Source: Carya illinoinensis
Lineage: Eukaryota > Streptophyta > Magnoliopsida > Fagales > Juglandaceae
Direction: 5' to 3'
Assembly: GCF_018687715.1 (NCBI RefSeq)
Contig: NC_056755.1
Span: 36,281,001-36,345,000, forward strand
Length of the DNA: 64,000 nt
Made by a program: the position numbers and the translations under genes. The notes beneath the pieces are model-generated. The model searched no databases. It was given only the letters and a program-made list of their open reading frames with translations, and was not told the DNA's origin. Positions within the stretch are counted from its first letter, which is position 1. The number at the start of each line of letters is the position of its first letter. This document shows positions 33,681 through 45,016 of this stretch, piece by piece.

Positions 33681-36600
33681 TCCCCCTTCAAGCTGATGAG
33701 TGAGGGAGTCACTCTCAGCTTGTCTCGTAGCAGTAAAAATCGTGCTGAAGTAAGCCCTTTTGTGAAAATGTCAGCTATTTGATCAAGTGTAGGAAGGTAT
33801 TTGATAATGATATCCCCATTCACAACTTTCTCTCGAATGAAGTGATAATCAACTTCTATGTGTTTTGTTCTTGCATGAAAAACTGGATTAGTTGCCAATG
33901 ATAGTGCCCCTAGGTTGTCACACCAGAGAGTAGGAGCTGCATTTAGAGGCACCTGAAGTTCTTTTAGAAGCATTCTGAGCCAATAGAGCTCAGCTGTGGT
34001 TACTGCAAGTGCTCTATACTCTGCCTATGTGCCGGATTTGGACACTACACTTTGCTTCTTAGCACTCCAGCTAATGAGACATGAGCCAAGGTAGATAGCA
34101 TAACCAGTAGTTGATCTCCTATCATCTAGGCTCCCAGCCCAATCTGAGTCACTGTATGCATTCAGAGTGAGTGACCCCTTGGTAAACAACAAGCCGTGAT
34201 TGAGTGATCCCTTTAAGTATCTTAAAACCCTTTTGGCTGCTGTCCAGTGAGCAGAGGTTGGAGTGTGCATAAACTGGCACAATTGATTTACAGTGAAGCT
34301 AATGTCTGGCCTGGTTAGAGTTAGGTACTGCAAGGCTCCAACAAGTTGTCTGTACTCAGTTGCATTTTCCAAAGGATCACCATTGTTTTGAGAGAGTTGA
34401 GAGCCTGCTGGTAGTGGTGTCTTGGCTGGTTTTGCTTCAGTCATTTTGAATCGAGAAAGCAAATCCATAGTATATTTTGACTGAGAAAGTAGCATACCAG
34501 TAGATAAATGTTGAGCATGAATTCCAAGGAAAAAATTTAGAGAGCCAAGATCCTTTATAGCAAAGTGTTTCTTGAGGCAGTGGATCAAATCTGTCAAAGC
34601 TGGAACATTATTGCCTGTGAGTATGATGTCATCAACATAAACCAATAAAAACATGTGGATGTCAGCATGATGGAAAACAAAGAGTGAGTAGTCCACTTTA
34701 GATTCTTGGAAGCCAAATGCAAGTAGAGTTGTGGCCAGTTTGTTAAACCAGGCTCGAGGATGCTGCTTAAGACCATATAAAGATTTGTGAAGTTTGCAAA
34801 CATGATGAGGATGCTTTTGGTCTTTAAATCCTGGTGGCTGTTCCATATATACTTCTTCTTCGAGTGTCCCATGCAGAAATGCATTGGAGACATCAAGTTG
34901 TTTCAAGTTCCAATTGTAGTGAACTGCAAGAGCCAAAACAGTTCGAATTGTAGAGGTCTTGACTACTGGACTGAAGGTTTCAGTGTAGTCTATTCCATCT
35001 TCTTGCTCATATCCCTTGGCTACAAGTCTTGCCTTAAATCTGTCCAATGAACCATCTGCCTTTTGTTTGATTTTGAAGACCCATTTGTTGTGAATAACAT
35101 TCTGGTTGGCAGGTCTTGGGCATAGAGTCCAGGTATGATTGGATACAAGAGCCTTGAACTCCTCTTCCATGGCTTGAGTCCAATGAGGTGACTTGATGGC
35201 CTGTGAGAAGAGGTATCATGTTGGTGGCAGTGTAGTGGTGGAATTGGAGACATGCAGTGCCATAAGAGGATGTTTTGTGGCATTGTAGACTTTGTAATCT
35301 GAAAATGTTTTGGCCTTCCTGGACCCATCCATTGATCTGGTGACCATAGAATGAGAAGGGACAGTAGGAACAACAATGGGTTCTGAAATAGGTGCTGCAG
35401 GTGCTATTGATCCTTCTACCTGAGGTGAATTAGGTAGAGAGGATATAGTGGAAATGACTGGTTCTTCAACTTGAGTGTGGTGATGAGGTGGAGATATTCC
35501 ATCTTCTTCAAGGAGTGGCTCAGTTTGTGGTAAATCAGTGAGTGTATTTTCAGAGCCTTGTGTGGATGCAGTGTGATTTAAGGACAACATGACATCATTT
35601 AAAGGTAATGGACTTACTTGTAGAGAAGGCTCTTGTGCAGTGGACTTTGATAGAGATGGCTTCCAGTCTAGAGTAGGGAAGGAATGCTCATCAAAGACAA
35701 CATTCCTGCTTATGAAAATTCTGCCAGTCATAGGATCAAGACATCTGTATCCTCTATAGTTTGAGCAGTAACCAATGAAGATGCACTTTTTGGACCTGTA
35801 CATGAGTTTGTGAGTGCTGTATGGTTTGAGGAGAGGATAGCAAGTGCACCCAAAGACTTTGAGAAAGAGTAGTCAGGGGCTTTATTAAGGAGCTTGCTGT
35901 AAGGACAAGCATTGTTGAGCACAGGAGTAGGGAGTCTGTTTATAAGATAGACAGAAGTATTAAAGGCATCCACCCAATAAGTATTTGGGAGTTTGGACTG
36001 TGCTAGGAGAGCAAGGCCCATTTCAACTATGTGCCTATGTTTTCTTTCAGCAAGTCCATTTTGCTGAGTAGTATATGGACAAGAAATACGATGGTTTATT
36101 CCATTGGTGAGAAGAAATTCTTTGAACTTGGTGGAGAGAAATTCACCTCCACCATCAGATTGAAAGGCCTTGATTTTCCTGTTGAAAAGATTTTCTGCCA
36201 GACACTTGAATCTTATAAAACACTCAAATGTTTCAGATTTTGTTTTAAGAGGATAAATCCAAGTGAACCTAGAGAAATTGTCAATGAAGACAACATAGTA
36301 CTTAAAGCCATCAATAGAAAGAATAGGAGAGGTCCATAAATCAAAGTGTATTATTTCCAAAGGCTCATTGGTTACATTAACAGAAGCTGAAAAAGGAAGA
36401 GTTTTTGCCTTAGCTAACTGACATGCCTCACATATTGCTGCATGTTTAATAGTTTTAAGTACAGGAAGATGAGCATATTTTCTGATTCTGTCTAATGTAG
36501 AAGGTGCTGGACGTCCTAATCTACGATGCCAAACAATTGCATTAGCAGAGAATCCAAGGAAGCTGGCAAAGGTCTTGACAGGATTTGACTTGGAAAGTTT

Positions 36601-37896
36601 CATTGGATAAAGACCATCTCTACTTTGTCCCTGCATAAGTGTCCTCCCTGTTAGGTTGTCCTTCACAAAGAAATGAGTGTCAGTTAGTTTAAACCAACAA
36701 CTGTTATCAAAACAAAATCTTTGAATGGAAAGCAAATTTGCAGCAGCATTGGGACAGTGAAGAACATTTTTAAATTTAAAAGAATTTTGAGAGTGAAATA
36801 AGGTTGAGGAGCCTGTGTTTAGAATAGGTAAACCTGCACCATTTCCCACAGCCACTTCTTCATCTCCCTTGAAAGGTTCTTGAATGGTAAGGTTGTTCAG
36901 GTCTGCAATGATGTGGTTGTTTGCTCCACTGTCAGCAAACCAAGGTTGTTCTTCAGATTCAGCAGAATTCATTCGAGCAGCCATTGCTGCTAGTTGTGCA
37001 GGAGGATACCTCCCTTGATAGGAGTAGTTCATCCTATTGTAACAGTCCAGGGCTTGGTGTCCCATCTTTCCACAGATTTGACAAGGAACTCTTTGATTAT
37101 TTTCATTTTTGGGTTTGAACCCTTCTGGTTTGCTTGACTGAAAATTCTGCCTTGGTGGTCCTGAGTTTCTTCCTTTGTAATTCGAGGATTTGGAATTGTG
37201 ATTGGAAAGAGCAAAATTGCCAGAATCATTGCTCTGTTGAGTGTGTTGATTTCCAAGAAGAATTTCATAGTTTAACAGTTCAGCTTGAAAGTCTTCAAAG
37301 GACATAAGTGACTCTCGGGTAGCAAAATTGAAAGAGGTTATAAAAGCTGTATAGTTGGGATTGAGTCCTCCCAAAATATAAGAAATTAGATCATCATTAT
37401 CTACAGCCTTTCCTGCTGCAGTGAGTTGGTCAGCTAGAAGTTTAGCTTGACTCAAGTATTGAGTGCAGGTTTGTGAACCCTGACTCAAAGATTGAAGTTG
37501 CCTCTTTAGATAGGCAATTCTAGATCTAGATTGAGAGGCAAACCTAGTGGCCAATGAGTTCCACACTTGCCTAGAAGTGTGTAGGCCATAGACAGATGAT
37601 AATACACTGTCAGATAAAGTGGTATTAAACCAACTAAGAAGATATTGATCCTTCTTTTGCCATAACAAAAAGTTGGGATTGATTTCAGTTTTTAAATTTC
37701 CTGAGTCATCAGAGAGAAATTTAGGTGGACATGGCTCAGAGCCATCAACTATCCCCATGAGATCATGGCTGTGTAGCACAGGCAGAAACTGTGAAACCCA
37801 GTTAAGATCGTTGTTGCTGTCAAGTTTGATAGAAATGAAGTGAGTGATACTTGGAAGGGATAGAGTGGAGGAGGAAAACTGACCAGAGTTGGACAT
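33560..37896 (-). pseudogene. Copia gag-pol polyprotein (gag, protease, integrase, reverse transcriptase, RNase H), broken
   Basis: The ATG at 37896 opens a 722-codon frame with a gag domain, a CCHC zinc knuckle (about residues 271-285), the protease DSG motif (about residue 322), and integrase with its HHCC finger and much of the DDE core. A frameshift near 35750-35800 moves the integrase C-terminus into a second frame (from 35803). That frame passes a TGA at 35216 before reverse transcriptase (YVDD catalytic box near 34640) and RNase H (DSDWAG near 34140). A TAG at 34025 then interrupts RNase H within the conserved AEYRALA region. Domain order gag-PR-INT-RT-RH defines Ty1/copia. The breaks fall in an otherwise well-kept sequence, in line with the near-identical LTRs. 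Confidence 0.9.
33681..33691 (-). promoter_or_regulatory. Copia polypurine tract
   Basis: Reads ttgaaggggga on the minus strand, immediately upstream of the 3' LTR. This is the plus-strand DNA priming site of LTR retroelements. Confidence 0.85.
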
Positions 37897-37940
37897 AGTG
37901 ACAGGAAGAAATGGATCGAGAAAAACAAGGTGTTAGCCCT

Positions 37941-37958
37941 CTAGGGGCTCTGATACCA
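37941..37958 (-). promoter_or_regulatory. Copia primer binding site (initiator tRNA-Met)
   Basis: Reads TGGTATCAGAGC on the minus strand directly after the 5' LTR, the standard plant tRNA-iMet primer site. Confidence 0.9.
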
Positions 37959-38308
37959 TGAAAAGATATAAACTTGAGGAAAAAAATATATTGTATTTCT
38001 GAATTGATGCATTACAATTCAGCACTGTATATATATACAAGTGCACCCACAATTGGTGGGATTACAAAAGTAATTAAAAGGATTGGATTACATTCAGAAA
38101 AGGAAAGTACAGAAGCTAATTACATTGAAAGGAAAGTATACAAGCTAGTATCAAGGAAAGAAATAAAGCAGGACAGTTGACACTTTGTCATCTTGGTCTA
38201 TCTTTCCATATCTATAGTTGGCCTTCACTTGAGCCACTAATTAAGCCTCCATCATCTCCATTTAATCCTCCATTTGATGATGGTAATGAATCTGAATATT
38301 CTCTAACA
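37959..38308 (-). repeat. Copia LTR (5' LTR of the element)
   Basis: 350 bp, identical to 33331-33680 except at two positions. In element orientation it runs TGTTAG...TTTTCA. It would hold the promoter of the element. Confidence 0.95.
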
Positions 38309-38335
38309 CATAGAACTGACAATGGGCACTCATAA
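38309..38335 (+). pseudogene. PITP exon remainder after the copia insertion
   Basis: With the copia element and one catag copy removed, the exon continues in frame from T-V-H into R-T-D-N-G-H-S and then meets TAA (about 38329-38331). PITP proteins have Glu-Asn-Val after this Ser, so a single G-to-T change (GAA to TAA) explains the stop. No later PITP exons were recognised. Confidence 0.75.
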
Positions 38336-38686
38336 AATGTTTGTTTCTTTGAATCTCTCTATTTCCTTTGTCCAAGTTTGTACATCTCAAAGCTTTATCT
38401 TTATGTTAATTGTTAGCAATTGCATGTGTCATTGTATTTAAGGAGCTCGTCACATTCTATTCCTACCTTTCTTTTCTTTTCGGTATCACTGCCCTCACAT
38501 GCTAATGTTTGTGTTTAAATCTTTGTTGGTCTTGTTAAATATATTGATGAGGGCCTATTTAATCACCTGCTTTGCAGCTTCTAATCAAGTGCATGTATCT
38601 TCTAAAGTAATCTGAAACAGATCTTCATCCCTGTGTTGTCTTTTGTGTTCTATTCCACAAAAGCTTTCTGATCGTAAAATGTGCAG

Positions 38687-39073
38687 ATCTCTTGTAAATG
38701 GACTCATCACATCACAACATTGTTGTTCTTTGGGTTTGGGCTGTGGTCTTTATGGGATGGATTTACCGAGGAAGGGTAATGATTTATTTCTTTCATTCTT
38801 TCAAGGTCTGCTGCTTTTATCATGAAAATGAGTTCTCATCTCAAATATATTTGTATTGGATTCTAATCCTGGTTCACACCCACTTTTTTAAATGTATTTT
38901 TTTCCAATTGGAAACAGGGAGGCTGAAGAGTTGGCAGAGGTCGAAGCAAAATTGGTGGGTTTTCTTCTGTTAATTAATCTGTAATATTTAACTCAATGCC
39001 TCTTTTGACCTTACCATTATGGTTAGGGTGCTGATTGGAAGGCTGACACAGAGACCACGAGAAGAATAATAAG
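38687..39073 (+). pseudogene. Captured exons of a GDT1-like (UPF0016/TMEM165 family) membrane protein
   Basis: GDT1-family proteins are multi-span membrane cation (Mn/Ca) transporters. Three exons with good borders keep one frame: 38687-38775 (tgcag acceptor; ISCKW, then THHITTLLFFGFGLWSLWD; donor GTAAT), 38918-38954 (acag; EAEELAEVEAKL; GTGGGT) and 39027-39073 (ttag; ADWKADTETTRRII; GTATGG). They cover a transmembrane helix and the following charged cytosolic loop. The conserved ExGDK(S/T) motifs that define transport are not present, so only the middle of the protein was captured. No nonsense codon interrupts the spliced frame. The label pseudogene reflects the truncation. Confidence 0.75.
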
Positions 39074-40229
39074 GTATGGCTTATTACAATCTTATCTATT
39101 TCAATGGCCTAAAACGATTTCCCCACTCTTGCTTCCTCTATGTTTTCATTTTAGTGACTGCTGCTATTGCCATCTGTTATTTCACTAAAAAATGGAAACC
39201 ATCTATTGGAAATGTTCAGAAGATATATTCTGTACTGTTTACATGCGTGTTTAGACTTCAGACATCTTTAATTTGGGCACTCTGTTTTGACTAGAGCATT
39301 ATGCATTAGATGCCTCTTGAACTTAAAAGTGAGCAGATATATCATGAGTCATGTTTGGATCATTTATAAGCATTTTTTCATCATTCCTTACATTGTATCT
39401 ATGATTTGAAAAAGTTGAAACGGACATTTCTCTCACAATTCTTTTCTCCAATCTTTTTGAAGATTATACTCCTATGGCTTATTATAATAAAAACAAAGCA
39501 AGGATAACAAACGCCTAACGAGTTTCATGATGTTCATACTGCAGGCATTTTCTATTGTGTATTTTCGGTATGATGGGGGGACAAGAGCTAGGGAATGCAT
39601 CTTGTGTGTCTCCATGATTCATCGTTACTTTGTTGTTCATTTAAAAAAAAAAACTTTATATTTTTGATGTCATTGTAAAATAACTCACCTGCTTTAGTAA
39701 TGGTTGTTTCATTTTCACTCTTACATTAGGCATCGGACAATACAGATATTATGACTTCATGCAAAAGATCAGAAGAGTAATTGATTTGGCGGGGTGATAT
39801 GATGTTGTTGCTGCTCGCTACTCAACGTTAGTTTGCTATCTTCATGTTCGCCACCTTTCTTGATAAAAGTGACATGTAGAACTGTGGGTGCAACTGTTGA
39901 TGAAAAGTCCCACTTAAATAGAGATGTAGAACTTGGTAGCTGTTTATTTTAGTGATAGTAGAGTCTTAAAAAAACTTATAATAGTGATATTTATCTATTA
40001 CATTATTAGTAACTCAGCTTGTACTTGATATGATTAGTATAATGCACCACCCAGTGTAAAAATATATGAGCTTGGTTGAATTGACGCATTTAGAACTTAT
40101 TGAATTGAATAGAATGGTTTTAGATATTTTTGTTGATATGTGGATAATTAGTTGATCATGTCAATCAGGTATATTTGGATGAATGGAGGAACAATAAATG
40201 AGACCTAGTCCGGGTTACTAGGTTAAATT
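39074..40229. other. Intron-like sequence after the GDT1-like exons
   Basis: T-rich, with no further exon recognised. It leads into the right subterminal repeats of the CACTA-like element. Confidence 0.4.
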
Positions 40230-40757
40230 CGATTTTTAGGTTTATCCAGTGATTTTTCAATCGCTGTCAATAGTTTTAAAAAACCACAAAATCCTTTGGC
40301 AGCGATTAAAAAATCGTTGCCAAACGATTTGCCAGCGATTGAAAAATCGCTGGCAAAGGATGTCGAAACCACGAAATCCTATGGCAGCGATTGAAAAATC
40401 AGATTTTGAAACTACAAAATCCTTTGGTAGCGATTAAGAAATCGTTGCCAATGGTTTTGAAAACCACAAAATCCTTTGGCAGCGATTAAATCGCTGGGAA
40501 ATCTTTTGGCAGCGATTTCTTAATCGCTGCCAAAGGATTTTGTGGTTTTCAAATCCTTTGGCAGCGATTGAAACATCGCTGCCATTTCCTTTAGTTTTAG
40601 CGGTGATTTTTCATTCCGCCGTAGTATATCAGAAGTGGAGGAATAGTACCGACAAATCAGCAACGAGTTTGTAATTGTCGGCATATGTATTTGGCGGGGA
40701 TTTTTTACTTTTCCCAGTGATTTATAGTCGCCGGGAAAAGTCCATTTTGTTGTAGTA
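40230..40757 (-). repeat. Right terminal and subterminal repeats of the CACTA-like element
   Basis: At least ten copies, in both orientations, of 'ggcagcgattaaaaaatcg' and its complement (for example aatcgctgccaaaggatttt), often preceded by 'accacaaaatccttt'. The closing part changes to tcgccgggaaaagtcc and then ttttgttgtagt at 40745-40756. Such subterminal arrays bind the CACTA transposase in known elements (En/Spm TnpA sites); here that is inferred. Confidence 0.75.
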
Positions 40758-41599
40758 TTCACAACTGTTGTGCATTGAGTTGGGTAATGTGATGTGTGGG
40801 AATCATTTTCCTTTACATTTTAACAATTCAAATCTTTTTAATTTGTAATGTATACAATTAATTTTTTAATTTTTAATTTTTGAAGTTATATAATTTTTTT
40901 TCTAATAGCGTTAGATACAATTTTAAATTGTGCAAATTTTGTGTACTCATTTTAAAAATAAGTGCAGTCTATTTTTAAAAAATTAATTTTAACATGTAGA
41001 TCTTAAATTTAATCATTTTTTCAAAAAGAGTGCATGAATCTTGCACATTCTAAGACTACAAATATTATTTCTTTTTTTTTTTTTACTCTTTACAAACCAT
41101 ATGTGCGATAATTATAGTTTTGCTCTGTATTTATTTTCTTACATCCAGTTTGAAAAAAGTGAGATTTACATGAAAAAATAATATTTTTAATGAAAGATTC
41201 TATTTTTTTTAAATAAATGTACGAAGCTTGCATACTTTAAGACTATATTTAATATTACTAAAAAAACAATTATACTCATCATCCTCATACCACACACCAC
41301 ACATAATTTTTTAACTTTTTTCTCTTACAAAATGTGTGGTATATGAATAATGAGTAGAATAACTCAATTAATTTGAAATAAAATAATAATAAATATAGTG
41401 TATAGTCTATAAAGATGATGAGCAACAAAACTTATTACTCATAGTTGAAAAAAAAACAAAAAACAAAAAGATACACCCTTTGAAGGGTATTGGTGGGTCT
41501 GGTCAAAAATAGAGTGCATGAGTGCGTAAGAAACACCACTTGAAAGTCTTCGTATAGATAGCATTTTCCATAAATAATTGGTACAAGCATGAAGATAGG
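40758..41599. other. AT-rich sequence between the CACTA-like end and the LINE-2 3' half
   Basis: No gene. With 16409-18337 it forms the sequence on either side of the CACTA-like element inside the LINE-2 gap; it could be an older insertion that received the CACTA element. Confidence 0.45.
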
Positions 41600-43784
41600 A
41601 ACACTAAATATTTCCATACTTGTGCCAATCAAAGAAGAAGAAGAAACAACATTAAAGAGGAGCAGCAATTTACAAGAGGGCTACAAGTGGCTAGAGGGGG
41701 TACCAGTGTCAATCATCTACTCTTTTGCAGATAATTGCATTTTATTTGGAAATGCAAGGATTGGGCCAGTTCCTTAATAAAGACAAGACTTTTGGTTTTT
41801 TAGTAGAAATACTAAGGCAGTAGATAGGAAGGCCATAAAGGAAGTTGGTAATTCTTTTGTTTGTGGAACCTCTGAGAAGTACCTTGGTTTTCTTGCTATG
41901 GTTGGATGATCAAAGCTCAATACTTTCTGGAATCTTAAAGAAAGAATATGGCAGAAAATGACTAGTTGAGAAAACAACTTTATATCACAAGCCAGTACAT
42001 AAGTCATGATTAAGGCATTTTTGCAGGCCATACCTACATATACCATGTGTGTTTTCAAACTACCTAAGAAATTGTTCCAGGAGATCAATGGCTTGTTTGC
42101 CAAATTTTGGTGGGGTAAATAGCAGGAAGGGAAGGGGATTGTGTGGAGGAAGTGGGATAAGATGGGACTGTAGAAAGGTAGTGGTGGCATGGGCTTTAGG
42201 GACTTGGAAAGCTTTAAAACAGCTCTTCTTGCTAAATAAGGGTGGAGGCTAAGTAAATTCCCTAATTCCTTGACAATTGTGATTTTCTAGGAAAAATACT
42301 ATTGAAAGTCAAGCTTTCTGGAAACAAAATCGGGTTCACAGCCTTCTCTTGTTTGGAAAAGCATATGGTCAGCCAGGGAACTGTTAAAAGAATGGATTAG
42401 GTGGAGCGTAGGTGATGGGAGATACAATAAGATATGGGGCTCTAAGTGGCTTCTTAGCCCTTCTTCTTATGCTGTTCAATCTCAAGTATCTTTGCTGTAG
42501 ACAGACTCAAGGGTCGGAGCTTTAATTGATAAGCAGAAGGGTGAGTGGGATGGAAAACAATTAGAACCATTTTTCATAGAGAAGATGCTAAGAAGATTCT
42601 TATAAGATTCTTATCATACCATTGAGTAGAGGTAGAACTAAAGATAAGATGTTTTGGGGTCCCTCAAAAAAGGGGAATTTTTATGTTAGAAGTGCATATT
42701 TTCTACATATGGATAGAGGGGAGAACATCAAAGGAGAGAGCTCAAAAGAAGTTAAATAGGATGAAAGGTGGAAGAATATATGGGACTTGGAGGTGTTAGG
42801 AGTAACAAAACTGTTTCTTTGGAAAGCTAGCAATGACATATTACCTACTAAAGTGAATCTCTATAAGAGGGAAGTGATGAAGAATAAAAGGTGCCCTATG
42901 TGTGAAGCTGAAGAAGAGTCCCTTATGCATGTGCTGTGGGAGTGTCTTGCAGCAAATGATATTTGGGAAGTGATAATAGCGATGTTAAAAAATGGGGCAA
43001 ATTTGAAGGAGACTTTCTGCTGTTGTGGGAGAAATTCATGCCTTCTTTAAGCAAGGGTTAGCGGGAGGAGTTGGCAATGACATTCAGAATGGTATGGCTG
43101 CATAGAAATGGTTTTGTTTTTTAAAAAAAAAGAGTGGAATGTCCAAGGAATCTAATTATTTGTACAAAGGTTACTCTAAAAGACTATCAAGCTACTCAAA
43201 ATTCTTGCAAACCTGGTGGACAAGTGCAAATTAATGGGGAAAATAATCTAAGGTGGGGAAAACCAGAAAGAGGATTTGTAAAGGTTAACTAGAATGCTTC
43301 TTTGGACCTAAAAAGGAAGGTAATAAGAATTGGTATCATGATTAGAGATGAGGAAGGCAAGGCCTTGGTTGTTGTGTGTGATCAAAAAGCAAATGTAGAA
43401 GAAGCAGCTGTGGCAGAATGTTATGCTTTGAGAAAAGCAGTAGTTGTGCTGTGATCTTAATATTTAGAAAGCTAGATTCAAAGGGGATGCAAAGGAAGTC
43501 ATCTTGGCAGTGTGCAGTGATGAAGAAGTGTTGACCTGTTATAGCCTTATAGCAGAGAATGTCAAATTTAATTTCAAGAACAGATCAAAATGGACTATAC
43601 AGTTTGCTCATAGAGAAAAGAATGTGGTTGCTTATACTTTAGCAAAAAAAGCATTGGTTATAGATGAAGAAAAAGTGTGGATAGAGGATGTCCTAGATTT
43701 TATTGTCGGATGTCTAAATAGAGACAACAATTGTATTACTTGATTTCCAAATGAAATGCAAAGTTTATATTTAAAAAAAAAAAA
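41600..43784 (+). mobile_element. LINE-2, 3' half (reverse transcriptase C-terminus, zinc finger, RNase H, poly(A))
   Basis: Decayed ORF2 resuming within reverse transcriptase: a catalytic box read as FADN near 41730, then thumb motifs (GFRDLESFKTALLAK near 42190; SVGDGRYNKIWGSKWL near 42410), zf-RVT (NKTVSLES region, RCPMCEAEEESLMHVLWEC near 42890) and RNase H with C-terminal FAHREKNVVAYTLAKKAL near 43610. Many stops and frameshifts. It ends in an A tail (43773-43784) followed by the right copy of the duplication. About 1 kb of the reverse transcriptase (equivalent to about 9810-10790 of LINE-1) is missing between the two halves. Confidence 0.8.
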
Positions 43785-43800
43785 AAGTATCTAGATCGAA
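43785..43800 (+). repeat. Target-site duplication, right copy (LINE-2)
   Basis: aagtatctagatcgaa, 15 of 16 identical to 13803-13818, directly after the poly(A) tail. Confidence 0.75.
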
Positions 43801-45016
43801 ACAGATCGTAGCATGATTTTATCTAGTCAATGGCAGAACGAGGAATTCTATTTTGGGGGCATATTGATGTATGCATTGACCTATGCAATGACAATAATGC
43901 TTGCATTCATGTCTATGTGTATGTATATGTATATATTATACACTTTATTGTTTATAATTATAAGAAAACACATTTAATTCCATATTCTTTCAATTTATAA
44001 GAAATATTTTTTGGATTGTATATTCTTTTAACTCATATTTCCAATTTTTTTAATTTTTGGTGGGAATTTTTTTTTTTTTGTATGTATACTCATTTTTATA
44101 TTTTGGATGCAAAAATTATGATTTTTAAAAAATATAGAACCATTTTTTCATACTTTTAAGAAGACTCAAGCATTTTATATGCAATTAGAAGAAAATTTTC
44201 ATATTTTTAAAACATTTTAAGGAGTTTTTAAATTTTTTAGGATAATATTAGTTTTTATCAAATTTTATTTGAATTTAAATAATAATAATAATTATGTTCT
44301 TTTGGGAGGTTAGGGTGCCCATGTTCCTTTTTCCATCCTTTTTGTTGCTATAGCACTAAATTTTATAAAAAATTGTGCTTCTCCATTATCTAGTTGAATT
44401 ATATCTTTCAACACACATTATAGGCTATTCTCTTGAGATGAAGGTGTTTGTGCTTTCATTTATTTTTCCTCAAGGCAATAAAGAGAATGCAAACAGTTTG
44501 CTTTTCTATGTTATTTCCTTTTGGCATATCGAACTAGCAAGAAACCCTAACACTTCTTAAAGGATACGACAAAACAATATGGTCAGCCTTCATTTAAGTA
44601 AAAAATGAAGAACAAACCTAAAAAGACTAAGACTCCATTTGGTTTCATAGATGGTCTCAATCCATCTCATCTTAACATCCAAACATCATTCAAACATAAA
44701 CGCTTTTTAATTTCATATTTTTAATTTTTTTTATCTAATTATTACAACTTTCCCAACTTCTAAACAAAACACAAAAGAAAATTTAATTTTTTCAAATCTC
44801 AAAATAAAAATAATATTAAAAATCTATATTCTAATTATATTTTAACTTTATAATATTTTTATTCACTTTTTTTTCTCTCATTTCCCAAAATCTCATAAAA
44901 GCATTTTAACTCAAATCATATCATTACTATTAACAGATTTATCATCTTATCTTATCTCATCTATTTAACCAAACGATGCATGAAACTCGATATATTTTTG
45001 GATAAAATAATCCGAG
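43801..45016. other. AT-rich intergenic sequence
   Basis: No gene recognised. AT-rich runs and a short (TA/TG)n stretch near 43915-43940. Confidence 0.55.

Larger units (their letters stand above)
33331..38308 (-). mobile_element. Ty1/copia LTR retrotransposon, recent insertion in a PITP exon
   Basis: A complete 4978-bp element on the minus strand: two 350-bp LTRs (33331-33680 and 37959-38308), tRNA-Met primer site next to the right LTR, polypurine tract next to the left LTR, and gag-pol between. The target-site duplication is catag at 33326-33330 and 38309-38313. By eye the LTRs differ at two of 350 positions, so the insertion is young. The gag-pol frame has one frameshift and two stops, so this copy is not autonomous. 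Confidence 0.95.
18338..40757. mobile_element. CACTA-like element carrying captured host gene pieces (putative Pack-CACTA)
   Basis: The left end reads actacaagaaatc from 18339; the reverse complement of the right end reads actacaacaaaat from 40756. These match each other and the CACTA ends of plant En/Spm elements except that the outermost base is altered. Both ends are followed inwards by subterminal repeats built on 'gcgatt...aatcgctgccaaa', typical of CACTA elements. Flanking 'att' can be read on both sides if one terminal base is lost. No transposase is visible inside. Instead there are a leader-like TC-rich region and partial exons of a KIN-14 kinesin, a PITP and a GDT1-like gene, all on the plus strand. 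Three later insertions (19806-25009, 27112-31924, 33331-38308) account for about 15 kb; without them the element is about 7.4 kb. The exact ends and the single-element reading are inference. Confidence 0.65.

Noticed and set aside
18338..40757. Reading the kinesin, PITP and GDT1-like exons as three resident host genes
   Set aside because: Each is partial, none has its start or full domain set, all share one orientation in a short space, and CACTA-type ends enclose them. It remains the main alternative.
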